Origin: Prorocentrum cordatum
Lineage: Eukaryota; Sar; Dinophyceae; Prorocentrales; Prorocentraceae
Direction of reading: 5' to 3'
DNA length: 64,000 nt
Assembly: GCA_963575745.1 (NCBI GenBank)
Contig: CAUYUJ010017915.1
Location: forward strand, 276,664-340,663
Of this stretch, positions 54,385 through 63,985 are shown one piece after another (the first letter of the stretch is position 1; each line of letters begins with the position of its first letter). Under the pieces are notes generated by a model. The model worked only from the letters and a program-made list of their open reading frames with translations. It was not told the DNA's origin and did not search any database. The position numbers and the translations under genes were made by a program.

Positions 54385-54592
54385 AGCCTGCAGCATCCCG
54401 ATGGAAACCCATAGGATCCTTATGGCAACCCATCTGATCTTTATGGGACCTTATAGGATCGTAATCGAATCCTGTAGGAGTGCAACAAGATCCCAGTTGG
54501 ATTCCAATCAGATGCCGATTGCAATAAGATCCCATTTTGCTTCCAATACGAATCCGATTGCCAAAGGATTCCAATCGGTCTGGAGGGCGACT
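54385..54592 (+). repeat. Minisatellite of about 10-12 bp, AATCCGATTGCA type
   Basis: Consecutive diverged units such as GGAACCCATAGGATCCTTATG, CCAATCAGATGCCGATTGC and GCAATAAGATCCCATT. The GAT/ATC alternation gives local palindromes. Confidence 0.6.
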
Positions 54593-54999
54593 TGTTCGCC
54601 CTGCGGAGGGCTGCGGGACGCCCCCGAGAGGAGCACCGCGCGGCACGTGGGCACCCCCATGTGCTGCAGCGGGGAGCGACGCCTCGGGGGGGGGCCGAGC
54701 GCTCCAAGCACGAGGCGCCTGCCCTCGGGTTACCAGCCTACGCTGGGCACCTCCTCATCACGATGCCAATCTTAGGGATTCCCTTATTTTTTGAGGGCGA
54801 ATCCCTCAGATTGTCATCGCCTGTTGGCGTGTCAATCTTCGGGATAGGGGTACGCTCGAGGCTGGCAAACAGGGACCCCGGCCGCAGCTCGGGGGGGGGG
54901 GGGCGCGGCCCCCGCCTTTACCCCCTGCAGCGGGGAGGGGCCGCCCTCGGCCTCGGCACCCCTGGGCGAGAGGCTGTCGGCACGAGCGGCGCCTCGAGG
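54593..54999. other. GC-rich unique sequence
   Basis: No supported feature. A GATTCCCTTATTTTTTGAGGG segment near 54777 is AT-rich but isolated. Confidence 0.4.
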
Positions 55000-55200
55000 G
55001 GCCCACAGTGGGCCCCTCGGGCGGCCCTGGACGGCCCCAGGAGCTCCCCGACGCCCTCAAGAGCGCCCCCGAGATCGCCCCGAGAGGGCCCCTAAGAGGC
55101 CTCCCAGAGGGCTTCCCAGAGGGCCCCCAGGACGGCCCAAGAGGCCTCCAAGACGGCCCCCTGGGCGGCCCCGAAGAGGGGGCCCAGGGCCTGTAGGGGG
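55000..55200 (+). repeat. GGCCCC/GAGGGC minisatellite
   Basis: Units of 10-15 bp such as CCCAGAGGGC, CCAAGAGGCC and TCCAAGACGG; one of the cleaner blocks of the dispersed GGCC minisatellite. Confidence 0.7.
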
Positions 55201-55397
55201 TCCAGACGGGCTGCGTGAGGCATGCGGCTCACCCGGCAGTGGCAGGCAGGGACCGCGCTCCTCGAGCCCCTCGGGGCAGAGCGCTCCGCACCGCCCGCGG
55301 GCAGGACCGTGCCCGGGCGCCGTGTGCACCCCGCCGCGGCGCCCGCGACACGTCTCCCAGAGAACCGCCGGATCTCCGAGAGCCCCGATCTGTCCCA

Positions 55398-55579
55398 CCC
55401 AGAGGTCCAACGGTTTGAAGAAAACCGAGACGGAGGTGTTTCGCTCTTGTCTGCCTCGCTCGCCGGGCCCCAGGGCCGTCAACAAAAACGACGATCGGGA
55501 TGAGAAAACCGGTCCCGTGGAAGGGGTCGGGACCTCCAGGGACCCCGTGCTGAAAAAAACACGACATCGGATGTCTGGG
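55398..55579 (+). mobile_element. Family D element, copy 4
   Basis: Starts CCCAGAGGTCC and ends CGACATCGGATGTCTGGG. The shared GGGCCCCAGGGCCGTCAACA and GGACCTCCAGGGACC blocks are present. Confidence 0.7.
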
Positions 55580-56089
55580 CAGTCTCATTATGTGCTTTTG
55601 TCCTGGATGCGTCTCCCTTGAGATCCGACGACGCGAACAACTGCAGCATCGGGAGCAATCACGGCCAGAGCCCTGGACCCCTTCTCCCTCACCGTGCTCC
55701 GTGCCGGACCGCTCCGTGAGGTCCCCAGGGCCCGAAAGGATGCGATCGCGCTCGCCTCGAGCAGAAGTGCGACGCCAGGAGGTTTTTGTTAGGGTCTGGC
55801 GATAGTCCGGGTCATCGGGCTTGCCCCCCTCCCCCCCCCCCAGGATGACCAAACCTTGCCGGTTGTGCAGGTCCGGGGCGAAGGTTAGGCTATCGGCCAG
55901 CCCCCTCCCCCCCCCCCGGATCACCTGGGTTATCGCCGATCCCCCAAAACACGGTCTCCAGAAGTGCGACACCAGGAGCTCAGGGCCAGTTCTGCCCCCC
56001 GGTCTGGGCCGCCGCAGCCTCCCGTCTGCCGTGGGTGGGGTGGGCTTGTTGTGTCCACCACCACCACCATAAGCAGGAGGGGGAGGGGG
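55580..56089. other. GC-rich unique sequence with C runs
   Basis: Two related units near 55820-55870 and 55895-55950, each a C run followed by GGATSACC. No gene. Confidence 0.45.
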
Positions 56090-56248
56090 TCCTCCTCCTC
56101 CTCCTCCTCCTCCTCCTCCTCCTCCTCCTCCTCCTCCTCCTCCTCCTCCCTCCTCCTCCCTCCTCCTCCTCTTCCTCCTCCCTCCTCCTCCTCCCTCCTC
56201 CTCCCTCCTCCTCCTCCTCCTCCTCCTCCTCCTCCTCCTCCTCCTCCA
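56090..56248 (-). repeat. CTC microsatellite
   Basis: (CTC)n with CCCTCC slips. Confidence 0.95.
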
Positions 56249-56454
56249 AACTCCTGGTGGTGGTGGTGGGACTGCAGGCCCCTCAGGGGGGGGGGCCCTC
56301 CCCCCCCCTTCTCCCGGGGGGCCCTCCGGCCGTCGGCGCCGCCGGCGCCCCCGCGCCGGGCGCCCGCAGCCCCGCGGAGGCGGGCGGCTGCACGCACGGG
56401 GAGGGAGGAGGTGCCCGCCTGCGCCCGCCGGCCTCGGCGGCGCGGGCAGGCCGT

Positions 56455-56690
56455 GAAGCAGCGGCGAAGCGTCCCGGGCTGGCCTACGGCCCCACCAAAC
56501 ACTGTTCGAAGGACCTTTTGTGGCTCCCACGAGATGTTCTTGGAGCACTTCTGGCGGAGTCTGTCGTGTTTTTGTTGTCTCATCGGGCTTGTGTTCTAAG
56601 AACGTTGTTTTTGTTCTCAGAGCACTTTTGGGCTCTAAGAACGTTTCGTGGTAGGACTATGCCGGGACGGTCGGTCCCTGCTCAAAAGCT
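56455..56690 (+). repeat. Family K direct repeat, copy 1
   Basis: AGCGTCCCGGGC near the left and GCCGGGACGGTC near the right are inverted. The interior has GTTCTAAGAACGTTGTTTTTG. Copy 2 is at 57376-57612 in the same orientation. Confidence 0.75.
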
Positions 56691-56756
56691 GGGCCTCCCA
56701 GCTGGGGTCCGAGCAGGCCTTGCTCGTGTCTGATCCTTCGAAGGTTCTTTGATTTT

Positions 56757-56876
56757 TGTTTGGGGGGGCCGAGATCCTCTCGTTTCTGCTTGCTCGATCC
56801 TGGGGCTCTTCTTGGCCACCAGGGGGCCAGGAGCAGTCAGAAGCGAGCAGAATTAGGAATGAGCACGATTAGAAAT
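56757..56876 (+). mobile_element. Family L hairpin element, copy 2
   Basis: TTTGGGGGGGCCGAGATCC, then TCCTGGGGCTCTTCTTGGCC, the hairpin around CCAGGGGGCCAGG, then GCACGATTAGAAATG. Close to 14640-14767. Confidence 0.7.
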
Positions 56877-56886
56877 GGAAGACGTG

Positions 56887-57117
56887 TAGATGGGGTCGGA
56901 GGATCTCGCCGCATCGCCGATGCATCGCCGATGCGTCTCGATGTGGAGCTCGATTTGCCTCACGCGGACGTCGCCGATGCATCGCCCACGTCGACGATGC
57001 ATCGGCGGTGCATCGCCGATGCATCGCCGATGCATCGCTGATGCATCGCCGATGTATCGGCGATGCGGTGCGATCCTCCGACCCCATCTACTCCGATCCC
57101 ATCTAGGAGGCCCCTAG
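56887..57117 (+). mobile_element. Family B foldback element, copy 5
   Basis: The left end starts at TAGATGGGGTCGGAGGATC and lacks the outer TAGGCCTCC. The right end is complete, ending ATCTAGGAGGCCCCTA. The centre has at least eight GCATCGCCGATGC units. Confidence 0.8.
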
Positions 57118-57130
57118 ACAAGGGGGTGCC

Positions 57131-57342
57131 TCGGTAGCAAATCATGGGAGCCTTGTGTACCCTCGCAGTTTTGTCTTTGGCGTCGATTGGCGTCTGGGAG
57201 TCGGTGAGATAGCGCCGATTTAGCGTCAGTTGGCGTCGATCGTCGTCGATCTACCGTCTGTTAGCGTCGATTCAGCGTCGATGAGCGTCGATTCGCTAGA
57301 GCCGACAAGATCGTACGGGAGGCTCCCAGGATTTGCCACCGA
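57131..57342 (+). mobile_element. Family E element, copy 4 (best preserved)
   Basis: 212 bp. TCGGTAGCAAATCATGGGAG is inverted by CTCCCAGGATTTGCCACCGA. The interior carries at least six GCGTCGAT-type units. Flanking 8-mers GGGGTGCC and AGGATGTC differ only by three transitions. Confidence 0.85.
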
Positions 57343-57375
57343 AGGATGTCACGAGGGTGGGGGCGCCTCCTAAGA

Positions 57376-57612
57376 ATCACGCAGTGGCGGAGCGTCCCGG
57401 CTTGCTTATAGGCTCATCAAAGGACTGTTCTAAGAGTCTGCTGTGGTCTCGACGAATTGCTCCTAGAACACTTTCGGCTGAGACCGTCTTGCTTTTACAC
57501 GCATCGGCTTTGCGTTCTGAGAACGTTGTTGTTGTTCTGAGAGCTATTGTGGATCTAACAACATGTCGTGGTAGGCCTAGTGGGCTGCCTGGACGGTCGG
57601 TCCCTGCTCAAT
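57376..57612 (+). repeat. Family K direct repeat, copy 2
   Basis: GGCGGAGCGTCCCGGCTTGC to GGTCGGTCCCTGCTCA, matching 56455-56690. Between the two K copies lie only family L, B and E elements. Confidence 0.75.
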
Positions 57613-57644
57613 TCTAAGAAGGCGGGGCAGCTCCTTACGTATAA

Positions 57645-57832
57645 TCCAGACCCCCTCGGGTCATGACAAAATCATGGCGGAAGGTTTTTCGTTATCTGCT
57701 CGGCCTTCGGGGGCCCTCCCCAGGCGTCGGGGCCATCAGGAGACGATCCTGGATGAGGAACCAGTCCCAGGGAATGGGTCGAGACCTTTGGGGGCCGATG
57801 TTATGAACAAGACCTGATGTCGGGGGTCTGGG
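57645..57832 (+). mobile_element. Family D element, copy 5
   Basis: 188 bp from TCCAGACCCCCTCGGG to TGTCGGGGGTCTGGG, with shared blocks as in copies 2 and 3. Confidence 0.8.
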
Positions 57833-57876
57833 AAGGTCGGGCAAAACAAAGGGATAGGATCATTCGCTGCTCGTTT

Positions 57877-58200
57877 CGGGGACCTTCCTGGAGCCCACCC
57901 AAGGGATCTGTTCGACTCAGGTTCGACTCAAGTTCGACTGAGGTTCGACTCAGATTCGACTCAGGTTCGACTCAGGTTCGACTCAGGTTCGACGCAGGTT
58001 CGACTCAGGTTCGACTCAGGTTCGACGCAGCTTCGACGCACGAGTGGAGCGAGTGGCTCCAGGAAGGTCCCCAGAATGAGCATGCAAGGATCAGGGCGAG
58101 GGTTACGACATCTGCTGCGTGCAGCTGGTTTCCGCCCCGCCGCTGGGCCCATGCCTCAACACGCTGGCGCCTCCCGGCGCCGGGAGGCGCCAGGAGAACC
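57877..58200 (+). repeat. TTCGACTCAGG short repeat with conserved flank, copy 2
   Basis: About eleven units of 10-11 bp (GTTCGACTCAG, GTTCGACGCAG) at 57910-58040, then GACGCACGAGTGGAGCGAGTG. Downstream, CTGGCGCCTCCCGGCGCCGG is a near palindrome (58167). Confidence 0.85.
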
Positions 58201-58600
58201 AGCTACGTGAGCAAATTAGATACCCTGCCCTTAGCTATCCTGCCCTTTCGCCCCCCCCCCCCCCCAATAAAAAAGGTCGGGACCTTCTTCCCAGGATCAA
58301 GCCTTCTCAGAGGCCCCTGGGGACTTCATCAAGAAGGCCTCTGCCTTCGAAGAGGCCCGCCTGCCTTCTCAGAAGGCCCCCCTCGCGCCACGATCTTGTG
58401 CGCGCCGCCAGCTGCTCTGATTCAGGCGGCGCAACAAGTACAGTCAGCCCGCACAGTGAGGATGAGCGACTTTCCAGGGCTACCCTTGCATCATTTTCCA
58501 TTCGGCCCAGCCTTGGTAACTTTCTCTGGTGGTATCCTGACGAAGAACCCAGCCGGTTCTGAACACAGTGCGCCTGTAAGGAGGACCGCTGAATACATAA
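58201..58600. other. Unique sequence with a 14-base C run and GGCCT repeats
   Basis: 58295-58385 has GCCTTCTCAGAGGCCCC-type units. Nothing else. Confidence 0.45.
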
Positions 58601-58618
58601 GGACACAATCACCCCACG

Positions 58619-59262
58619 AGGCGTGTGAGGGGAGCGCCGAAATTGAGCGGGGCGCCATGCGGACCCAGCCACTGAAGCCTTGTGGCGCTCCCCATGCTGC
58701 CGCGAAGCGTGTGAGGAGTGTGCCGAAATGGGACGATGCACCATTCGGGCCACTGGGGCATTCGATGGGGCTTCCTCTGAGGCCATGAAGCGTGTGAGGG
58801 GTGTGCCGAAACAGGGCTGGGCATCATGCGAACGCAGGCGCTGGTGCCTTGAGTGGCGCTCCCTATGGGGCCACGAAGCAGGTGAGGGGCGTGCCGAACT
58901 GGGCGAGTCACCATATGGACCCTGTCACTGGTGCCTTCTGTGGAGCCCCCTGTGGGACCACGAATCGCGTAAGAGGTGCGCCGGCACAGGGCGAGTCACC
59001 ATGCGGGCCTTGCCTCTTGGGCCTTCGGTTGAGTTCCTTACGCGGTAGCGTGCAAGGAATGCGCCAGACGAGGTTTGGGTGGCGCCACGAGGCCGCAGCC
59101 ACTGGAACCGTCAGAGTAGGTCCATACGGGGCCACGAGGCGTTGAGGGGGTGTACCAGAAGGGGCCCGAGTCGCCATGCGTGCGCAGCCACCGGGGCCTT
59201 CGTTGGATCCCGATGGGGCCGCGAAGCGTGTGAGGGGCGTGCCGGAACGGGTATTCGCAATG
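58619..59262 (+). repeat. 84-88 bp minisatellite, about seven units
   Basis: Units start GAAGCGTGTGAGGGGYGTGCCG at about 58619, 58704, 58788, 58876 and 58964, and again near 59229. Each continues with GGGC.GAGTCACCATGCGG and GCCACTGGTGCCTT. Some units are fused or truncated between 59050 and 59220. Confidence 0.85.
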
Positions 59263-59272
59263 CAGAGCAAGG

Positions 59273-59279
59273 ATGATGG

Positions 59280-59348
<69 letters not shown>

Positions 59349-59370
59349 CGATGACGATGACGATGACGAT
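59273..59370 (+). repeat. GAT microsatellite
   Basis: (GAT)n turning into (GAC GAT)n, starting about 10 bp after the 84-88 bp minisatellite. Confidence 0.95.
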
Positions 59371-59374
59371 CATG

Positions 59375-59605
59375 AGCAGGAGGAGGAGGAGGAGGAGGAT
59401 GAGGTATGAGGGGTGATGGATGAGGGATGCTGATGATGATGATGATGATGAGGAGGAGGAGGAGGAGGAGGAGGAGGAGGAGGAGGAGGAGTAGGAGGAG
59501 GAAGAGGGGGAGGAGGAGGACAAGAAGGAGGAGGAGGAGGAGGAGGAGGTGGAGAGGGAGGGAGACGGGGAGGTGGAGGGGGGGGGAGGAGGAAGGAAGC
59601 AAGGA
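59375..59605 (+). repeat. GAG microsatellite
   Basis: (GAG)n with a small GAT island at 59430-59448. Confidence 0.92.
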
Positions 59606-59649
59606 GGGAGGAGGAAGGAGACGCGCGGCGCTGCGGATTCACAACAAGG

Positions 59650-59835
59650 ATTCCACTCGCAGGAGCGTTAGGCAAAAACGCGACGGCCACTTGCTGTACG
59701 TGTTCGGCCTCTCAGGTCGTTTCCTGGCCCTGGGACCGTCCAAAGGGTGCTCAGGATGAGAAGCCAGTTCTGGGGAAACGGTCGAGATCCCTTGAGGCCC
59801 GTGTCACGAACAAGATGCGACGTCGGATGAGAGCG
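59650..59835 (+). mobile_element. Family D element, copy 6 (diverged)
   Basis: Left end unclear. AACGCGACGG, GGCCCTGGGACCGTC, GGATGAGAAGCCAG and GTCACGAACAAGATGCGACGTC keep the family order. Confidence 0.6.
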
Positions 59836-60344
59836 TACAGTGGGGGGGCGCATCAAGAAACCATATGGTTTTCGTTGGGGTATCCTGGGTTTCTTCGCTC
59901 CGCGCGCTGCGCGGTGACTTCCCGCAGCCGTTGAAGAAGCTGCTGCGTTCAGGGTGCTCCAGTTTCCCCTCAGGTGTACCTTGCGCGCGGGTTTTCAGGG
60001 TTGGGTTTCTTGCGAGGGTTTCTTGCGGCCGCGCCCGCACTGTACGGGAGGGGGGGGGGCTTCTGAAAAGGCGGGGGGGCTTCCTGGAAGGGGCCCCCGA
60101 CTTCTGAGGAGCCCTTTGAACCAGAGGCCTCGGGCTGCCTCGGGGCCTCCTGGAAAAGGGCTCCCGTCCTGTGCGAAGCACTGGGCAGTCAGTTGTGCGG
60201 AGGTGGAAGCCCCGCTCACCCGCCCTCATGCGCATGACACCGCCCGCCTTGAGGCCGCGGCATCTGTCTGCGAGCGTGGCTCACCTGGAAGGCCTGGCAG
60301 CGCTCCGAGCCCGCACAGCGGAGAAGGAAACGCGGCAGCAGGCT
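59836..60344. other. GC-rich unique sequence
   Basis: 60035-60170 has GGGGGGCTTC units. No supported gene. Confidence 0.45.
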
Positions 60345-60770
60345 GCGAGGGGAGGAGGAGGAGGAGGAGGAGGAGGAGGAGGAGGAGGAGGAGGACCAGG
60401 AGGAGGTGGAGGAGGACGAGGAGAAGGAGGAGGAGGAGGAGGAGGAGGGAGGAAGAGAGGAGGAGGAGGCGAGGAGGAGGAGGAGGAGGAGAGCGGAGGA
60501 AGGAGGAGGAGGAGGGAGAGGAGGAGGAGGAGGAGGAGGAGAGGAGGACAAGGAGGAGTGAGGAGAAGGAGGAGGAGGAGGAGGAAAGAGGAGGGAGGAG
60601 AGGAGGGAGGAGGAGGAGAGGAGGAGGAGAGGAGGAGGAGGAGGAGGAGGAGGAGGAGGAGGAGGGAGGAGGAGAGGAGGAGGAGGAGGAGGAGGAGGAG
60701 GAGGAGGAGAGGAGGAGGGGGAGTTGGAGGAGGAGAAGGAGGAGGAGGAGGAGGAGGAGGAGGAGGAGAA
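60345..60770 (+). repeat. GAG microsatellite, 0.4 kb
   Basis: (GAG)n with GGGAGG and AAGGAG slips. Confidence 0.95.
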
Positions 60771-61106
60771 GGGGGGGTCCTGGAGGAACTGGCTGGGCCA
60801 ACGGTGGCCACATCAAGAGGCGCAGCACCCTTGCCTTCCCGAGACGGCCGCCCCACCCCCCCCCAGCCCGGGGCAGCCGAGAGGCTCGCCACTCCCAGCT
60901 CCAAGGGAGACCCAGGGCCCCAGGAGACTTCCGTCCCTGTCCACACCGCGGCGCCGCCTGCCCAATAACAGGCGGCGTGCGCGCCTCTCGCTGGCTCAGT
61001 CCGGGCCCTCGCTGGAGGGCGCTCTCGCTCCTTACTTTCAGTCCAGGAGGACGAGGGATGAGGAAAGGAGGGAAAAAAGGGGGCAGAGAGCAGGAATGAG
61101 CTGGAA
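60771..61106. other. GC-rich unique sequence
   Basis: No supported feature. Confidence 0.4.
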
Positions 61107-61341
61107 TATTCCAAACCCCTTATTAATCGTCCCCCGGGTCTGGTTTTATAAGGCGCTTTTTTTATCTGGGGGTCCGGCTTATTAGGGCGCTTTCTTTGGA
61201 TTGGAGCTCAGGGGGTCCGCTTTATCAAGGCGCCCCGTCGAAGAGGGGGGTCCAGAAAATTAGGTCGGTCGCATTTGGAGGGGGGTCTGTTTTTTTTTTT
61301 GGGGGGGGGGGAGGGGGGCGATTCATAAGGGATTTGGGGTA
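61107..61341 (+). mobile_element. Family C element, copy 3
   Basis: 235 bp. TATTCCAAACCCCTTATTAA is inverted by TTCATAAGGGATTTGGGGTA. The interior has GGCGCTTTTTTTATC, GGGGGTCCGG and CCCCGTCGAAGAGGGGGG, shared with copy 2. Confidence 0.85.
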
Positions 61342-61535
61342 CCGGGGGAGGCCGGCGCGCCGCGGGTTGTGAGCCATCCCCCGCCACCCCACCCCGCGTG
61401 CGCCGCCAGAGGCGGGAGCCGCCCGGGTGGCCCGGACGCCCCTCCCGGCCAGCCCGGCGCCGCACGGGGACCCGGCGCCGCCGAGCGCGCGCGCGCGCCC
61501 AGACGCCGTGGTGACCGCACCGCGTGGCGAGTCAG

Positions 61536-61714
61536 TCCCAGACCTGCTCGGCGCCGTGGAGAACTCACTCGGCGGTTGTCGGCCTCCAGGGGTTCTCGGC
61601 GGGCCCTGGGACCGTCAACAGAGCGGCTCGGGAGACGAGAAGCTGGACCCGGGGGGAAAGGGTTGGGACGTCCAGAGGCCCCGCACCGAACAAGAGTGAA
61701 GACATCGCACGCTT
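61536..61714 (+). mobile_element. Family D element, copy 7 (diverged)
   Basis: Starts TCCCAGACCTGCTCGG. GGGCCCTGGGACCGTCAACA and AAGACATCGCACG are recognisable. The right inverted end is lost. Confidence 0.6.
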
Positions 61715-61726
61715 GGCTTCCAGGCC

Positions 61727-61805
61727 TCCCTAAGGGGATCCGAGCCGATAGGGTCGGAGGATCGCTTCGGGTTCACCGCACGGTTTCGCGACTCGGGCCG
61801 TTCTT
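61727..61805 (+). mobile_element. Family B fragment, copy 6
   Basis: CAGGCCTCCCTAAGG and GATAGGGTCGGAGGATCGC match the left end only. The family B centre and right end are missing. Confidence 0.55.
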
Positions 61806-61829
61806 CGAGGACGTCTCGGGCCATTGGGC

Positions 61830-61999
61830 TGAAGTCGGGCGTGTCCCTGTACAGGGGGAATATTCCCAAATAGTAAAAAAACAGTCAGGGGATGTTTTTC
61901 TTGTTTTCTCTACTACCCTTGGCCCTTTGGGGGCATTTTTTTGGAGCACCTTTTATTTTTCCTCGAACATTGGCCTGTAGGGGGACAGGCCCGACCTAA
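61830..61999 (+). mobile_element. Family A element, copy 7
   Basis: 170 bp from TGAAGTCGGGC to GCCCGACCTAA. Flanks CATTGGGC and CACTGGGC match at 7 of 8. Confidence 0.88.
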
Positions 62000-62189
62000 C
62001 ACTGGGCCGCCGGGGTCCCAGCACCGTGCGGTGACGCCACCGGCGCTGTGAGGCCGCTGCGGCTGCCGAGGCCGCCGCGCGGCGCGCCACCACGCGGCCT
62101 CGGGGGGAGGGGGGGGCCTGGAGGGGGCGGAGCGCGCGCGCGCGCGCCCTGCTCGCCTCCCCTCTGCCTCCGCTCCCGCGCGCCTCCGC

Positions 62190-62323
62190 CTTGGCACCGC
62201 TCGGGCGTGTGCATCTGTCCCCCGGCGAGGACCCTCGAGGAGCCTCCTGGATCTTCGTGGCCAGAAAAAGCACGCGCGAAGCCGAGACATGCCCGGGGAA
62301 GGGTTCGTCCGAGCGACGGCAAG
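62190..62323 (+). mobile_element. Family I element, copy 2
   Basis: 134 bp, against 132 for copy 1. CTTGGCACCGCTCGGGCG is inverted by CGTCCGAGCGACGGCAAG. Both copies continue GTGTGCAT after the left end. Flanking CCGC and CCGT are a possible 4-bp duplication. Confidence 0.7.
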
Positions 62324-62339
62324 CCGTGCCTCCGCGCCT

Positions 62340-62365
62340 CCTCCGCCGCCGGCGTCGGTGTCGGC

Positions 62366-62399
<34 letters not shown>

Positions 62400-62415
62400 G
62401 CGGGGTCGCCGGGGC
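62340..62415 (+). repeat. CCGTCG hexamer/triplet repeat
   Basis: Repeated GTCGCC units, pure at about 62366-62397. Confidence 0.85.
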
Positions 62416-62624
62416 AAGCAGCGGCTGCCGCGCCCTGGCCGCCGCGCCCTGGCAGCCGCTGCTGCGGCGCGGCCCCGCGCCACCGCCGCAGGACCCCGAC
62501 GTCCCGGGACCATCTTGGCTCTGATACGCCCGTGCTGAAGCACAACACGTGCCTCCCTTTCCTCCTCCTCTCCTCTTTCTCCACCCACTCCTCCTCCTGG
62601 GTCGAACGCGCCCTTATCTGATCC

Positions 62625-62818
62625 TACTCCTCCGCCGCCTCCTCCTCCGCCTCCGCCTCCTCCTCCTCCTCCGCCTCCTCCTCCTCCGCCTCCTCCTCCT
62701 CCTCCGCCTTCTCCTCGTCCTCATCCTCCTCCGCCTCCCCCTCTTCATCCTTCTCCTCCTCTTCATCCTCCTCCTTCTCCTCCTCCTCCTCCTCCTCCTC
62801 CTCCCTTTCCTCCTCTTC
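62625..62818 (-). repeat. CTC tract with CGC variants
   Basis: (CTC)n with regular CCGCCTCC interruptions at 62632-62710. Confidence 0.9.
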
Positions 62819-62999
62819 CCTCCGGCGCTGGCACGGAGAACCCTTGGCCAGAGCAGGGCGTGACTGCAGCTGCTGGAGGCTCAGGCCGCTGCGGCAGCGT
62901 CGCCCGAGGCGGGGCCGCGCGAGGGTCCAGAGAGCCACTTCCTGGGGCCTGAGCCTCGAGCGCAGAGAGGGGGGCGTCGATGGCCCCCCTCTCCACCTT
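62819..62999. other. GC-rich spacer
   Basis: No gene. A short plus frame is open but unrecognised. Confidence 0.4.
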
Positions 63000-63190
63000 C
63001 TCTTCCTCCTCCTCTCCTTCCTCCTGCTCCTCCTCCTCCTCCTCCTCCTCCTCCTCCTCCTCCCTTTCCTCCTCTTCCCCTCCTTCTCCTTCTCCTCCTC
63101 CTCCCTTTCACCTCCTCCTCCTCCTCCCGTTCGTCCTTCCCTTCCTCCTCCTCCTCCTCCTCCTCCTTTTCTTCCTCCCCCTCCGTTTCC
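63000..63190 (-). repeat. CTC tract
   Basis: (CTC)n with TTCC interruptions. Confidence 0.9.
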
Positions 63191-63479
63191 TTGGCCTCCC
63201 TTGGCCTCCTCCTCCTGGTCTTCCTGGTCTTTCTGCAAAGACATGAACACTACTCTCCTCTCTCCCCCCTGAAGATGGCCTGGAGTGGCCCATCCTCCTC
63301 AGTGCAGGTTTTTATCACACAGGATGTCATGCTTCAGTATGTCATATGTGCTTTCCACCGGATCGCTCTCGTTGTCTCAAAACCTCAACGGTGCTGCCGC
63401 CGCAGCGTGGGCCTTGTTTAGGATCGACGCTTTGTTTCCGTCGTTCTACGTGGCACCCTCGCCCAATCGTGAGTCACCA
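63191..63479. other. Unique sequence
   Basis: Nothing recognised. Confidence 0.4.
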
Positions 63480-63900
63480 TTCTTTGGATCCCAGTCTTTC
63501 CCCATCGTTGTCGTCCCGCTCCTTTCCCCTCCTCCGTCTTCCCACGGGTCGTTGTCGTCCTTCTCCTTTCCCCTCCTCCGTCTTCCCATGGTCCTGCTGC
63601 CCCCCCGCTCCTTCACTCCAGCTCCTGCTGCTGCGGCCTGTCCTCGTCCTCTTCGCTCCCGCTGGGGAGGGGGGTCGGCTGCGCGGCTCCCCGAGAAGTC
63701 GTGCTCGTGCAGCGCTTCCTCGCTCCGCTCCCTCGCTCTCCGCTTCCATCGTCCCCCTCTTCCCTCCCCTCCCCCCCCTCCCCAGATCGTTGGCAACTCC
63801 TCCCCCCCTCTCTTCTGCCCTCCCCCCCTCCCCTCCCCTCCTTCCCTCCTTCACCTTCCCTTCTTCCCTCCCCTCCTGCCCCCTCCTCCCCCCTCCCCCT
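63480..63900 (-). repeat. CTCC/CCCT pyrimidine-rich region
   Basis: TTTCCCCTCCTCCGTCTTCCC occurs twice (63522 and 63566); from 63760 to 63900 it is nearly pure CCCTCC/CCTT. Confidence 0.8.
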
Positions 63901-63943
63901 CGGTTGCGATCGATAGCGAGCGATCGGCACTCCAAATCGGTCA

Positions 63944-63985
63944 CGACCTGTCGCTGCCGATTCCAGAATCGGCCGCGACAGGTCG
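63944..63985. repeat. Hairpin, 19-bp arms
   Basis: CGACCTGTCGCTGCCGATT at 63944-63962 pairs with AATCGGCCGCGACAGGTCG at 63967-63985, with one mismatch and a 4-base loop. It lies in GATCG-rich sequence and the window ends 15 bases later, so it may be one end of a larger element. Confidence 0.75.

Noticed and set aside
13500-57117. CRISPR-like array suspected from GATGCATCGGCGATGCATCG repeats
   Set aside because: Units are contiguous palindromes without unique spacers and lie inside inverted-repeat elements.
63420-63480. Telomere or subtelomere signal near the window end
   Set aside because: No TTTAGGG-type or other telomeric array is present; only GATCG palindromes and a hairpin.
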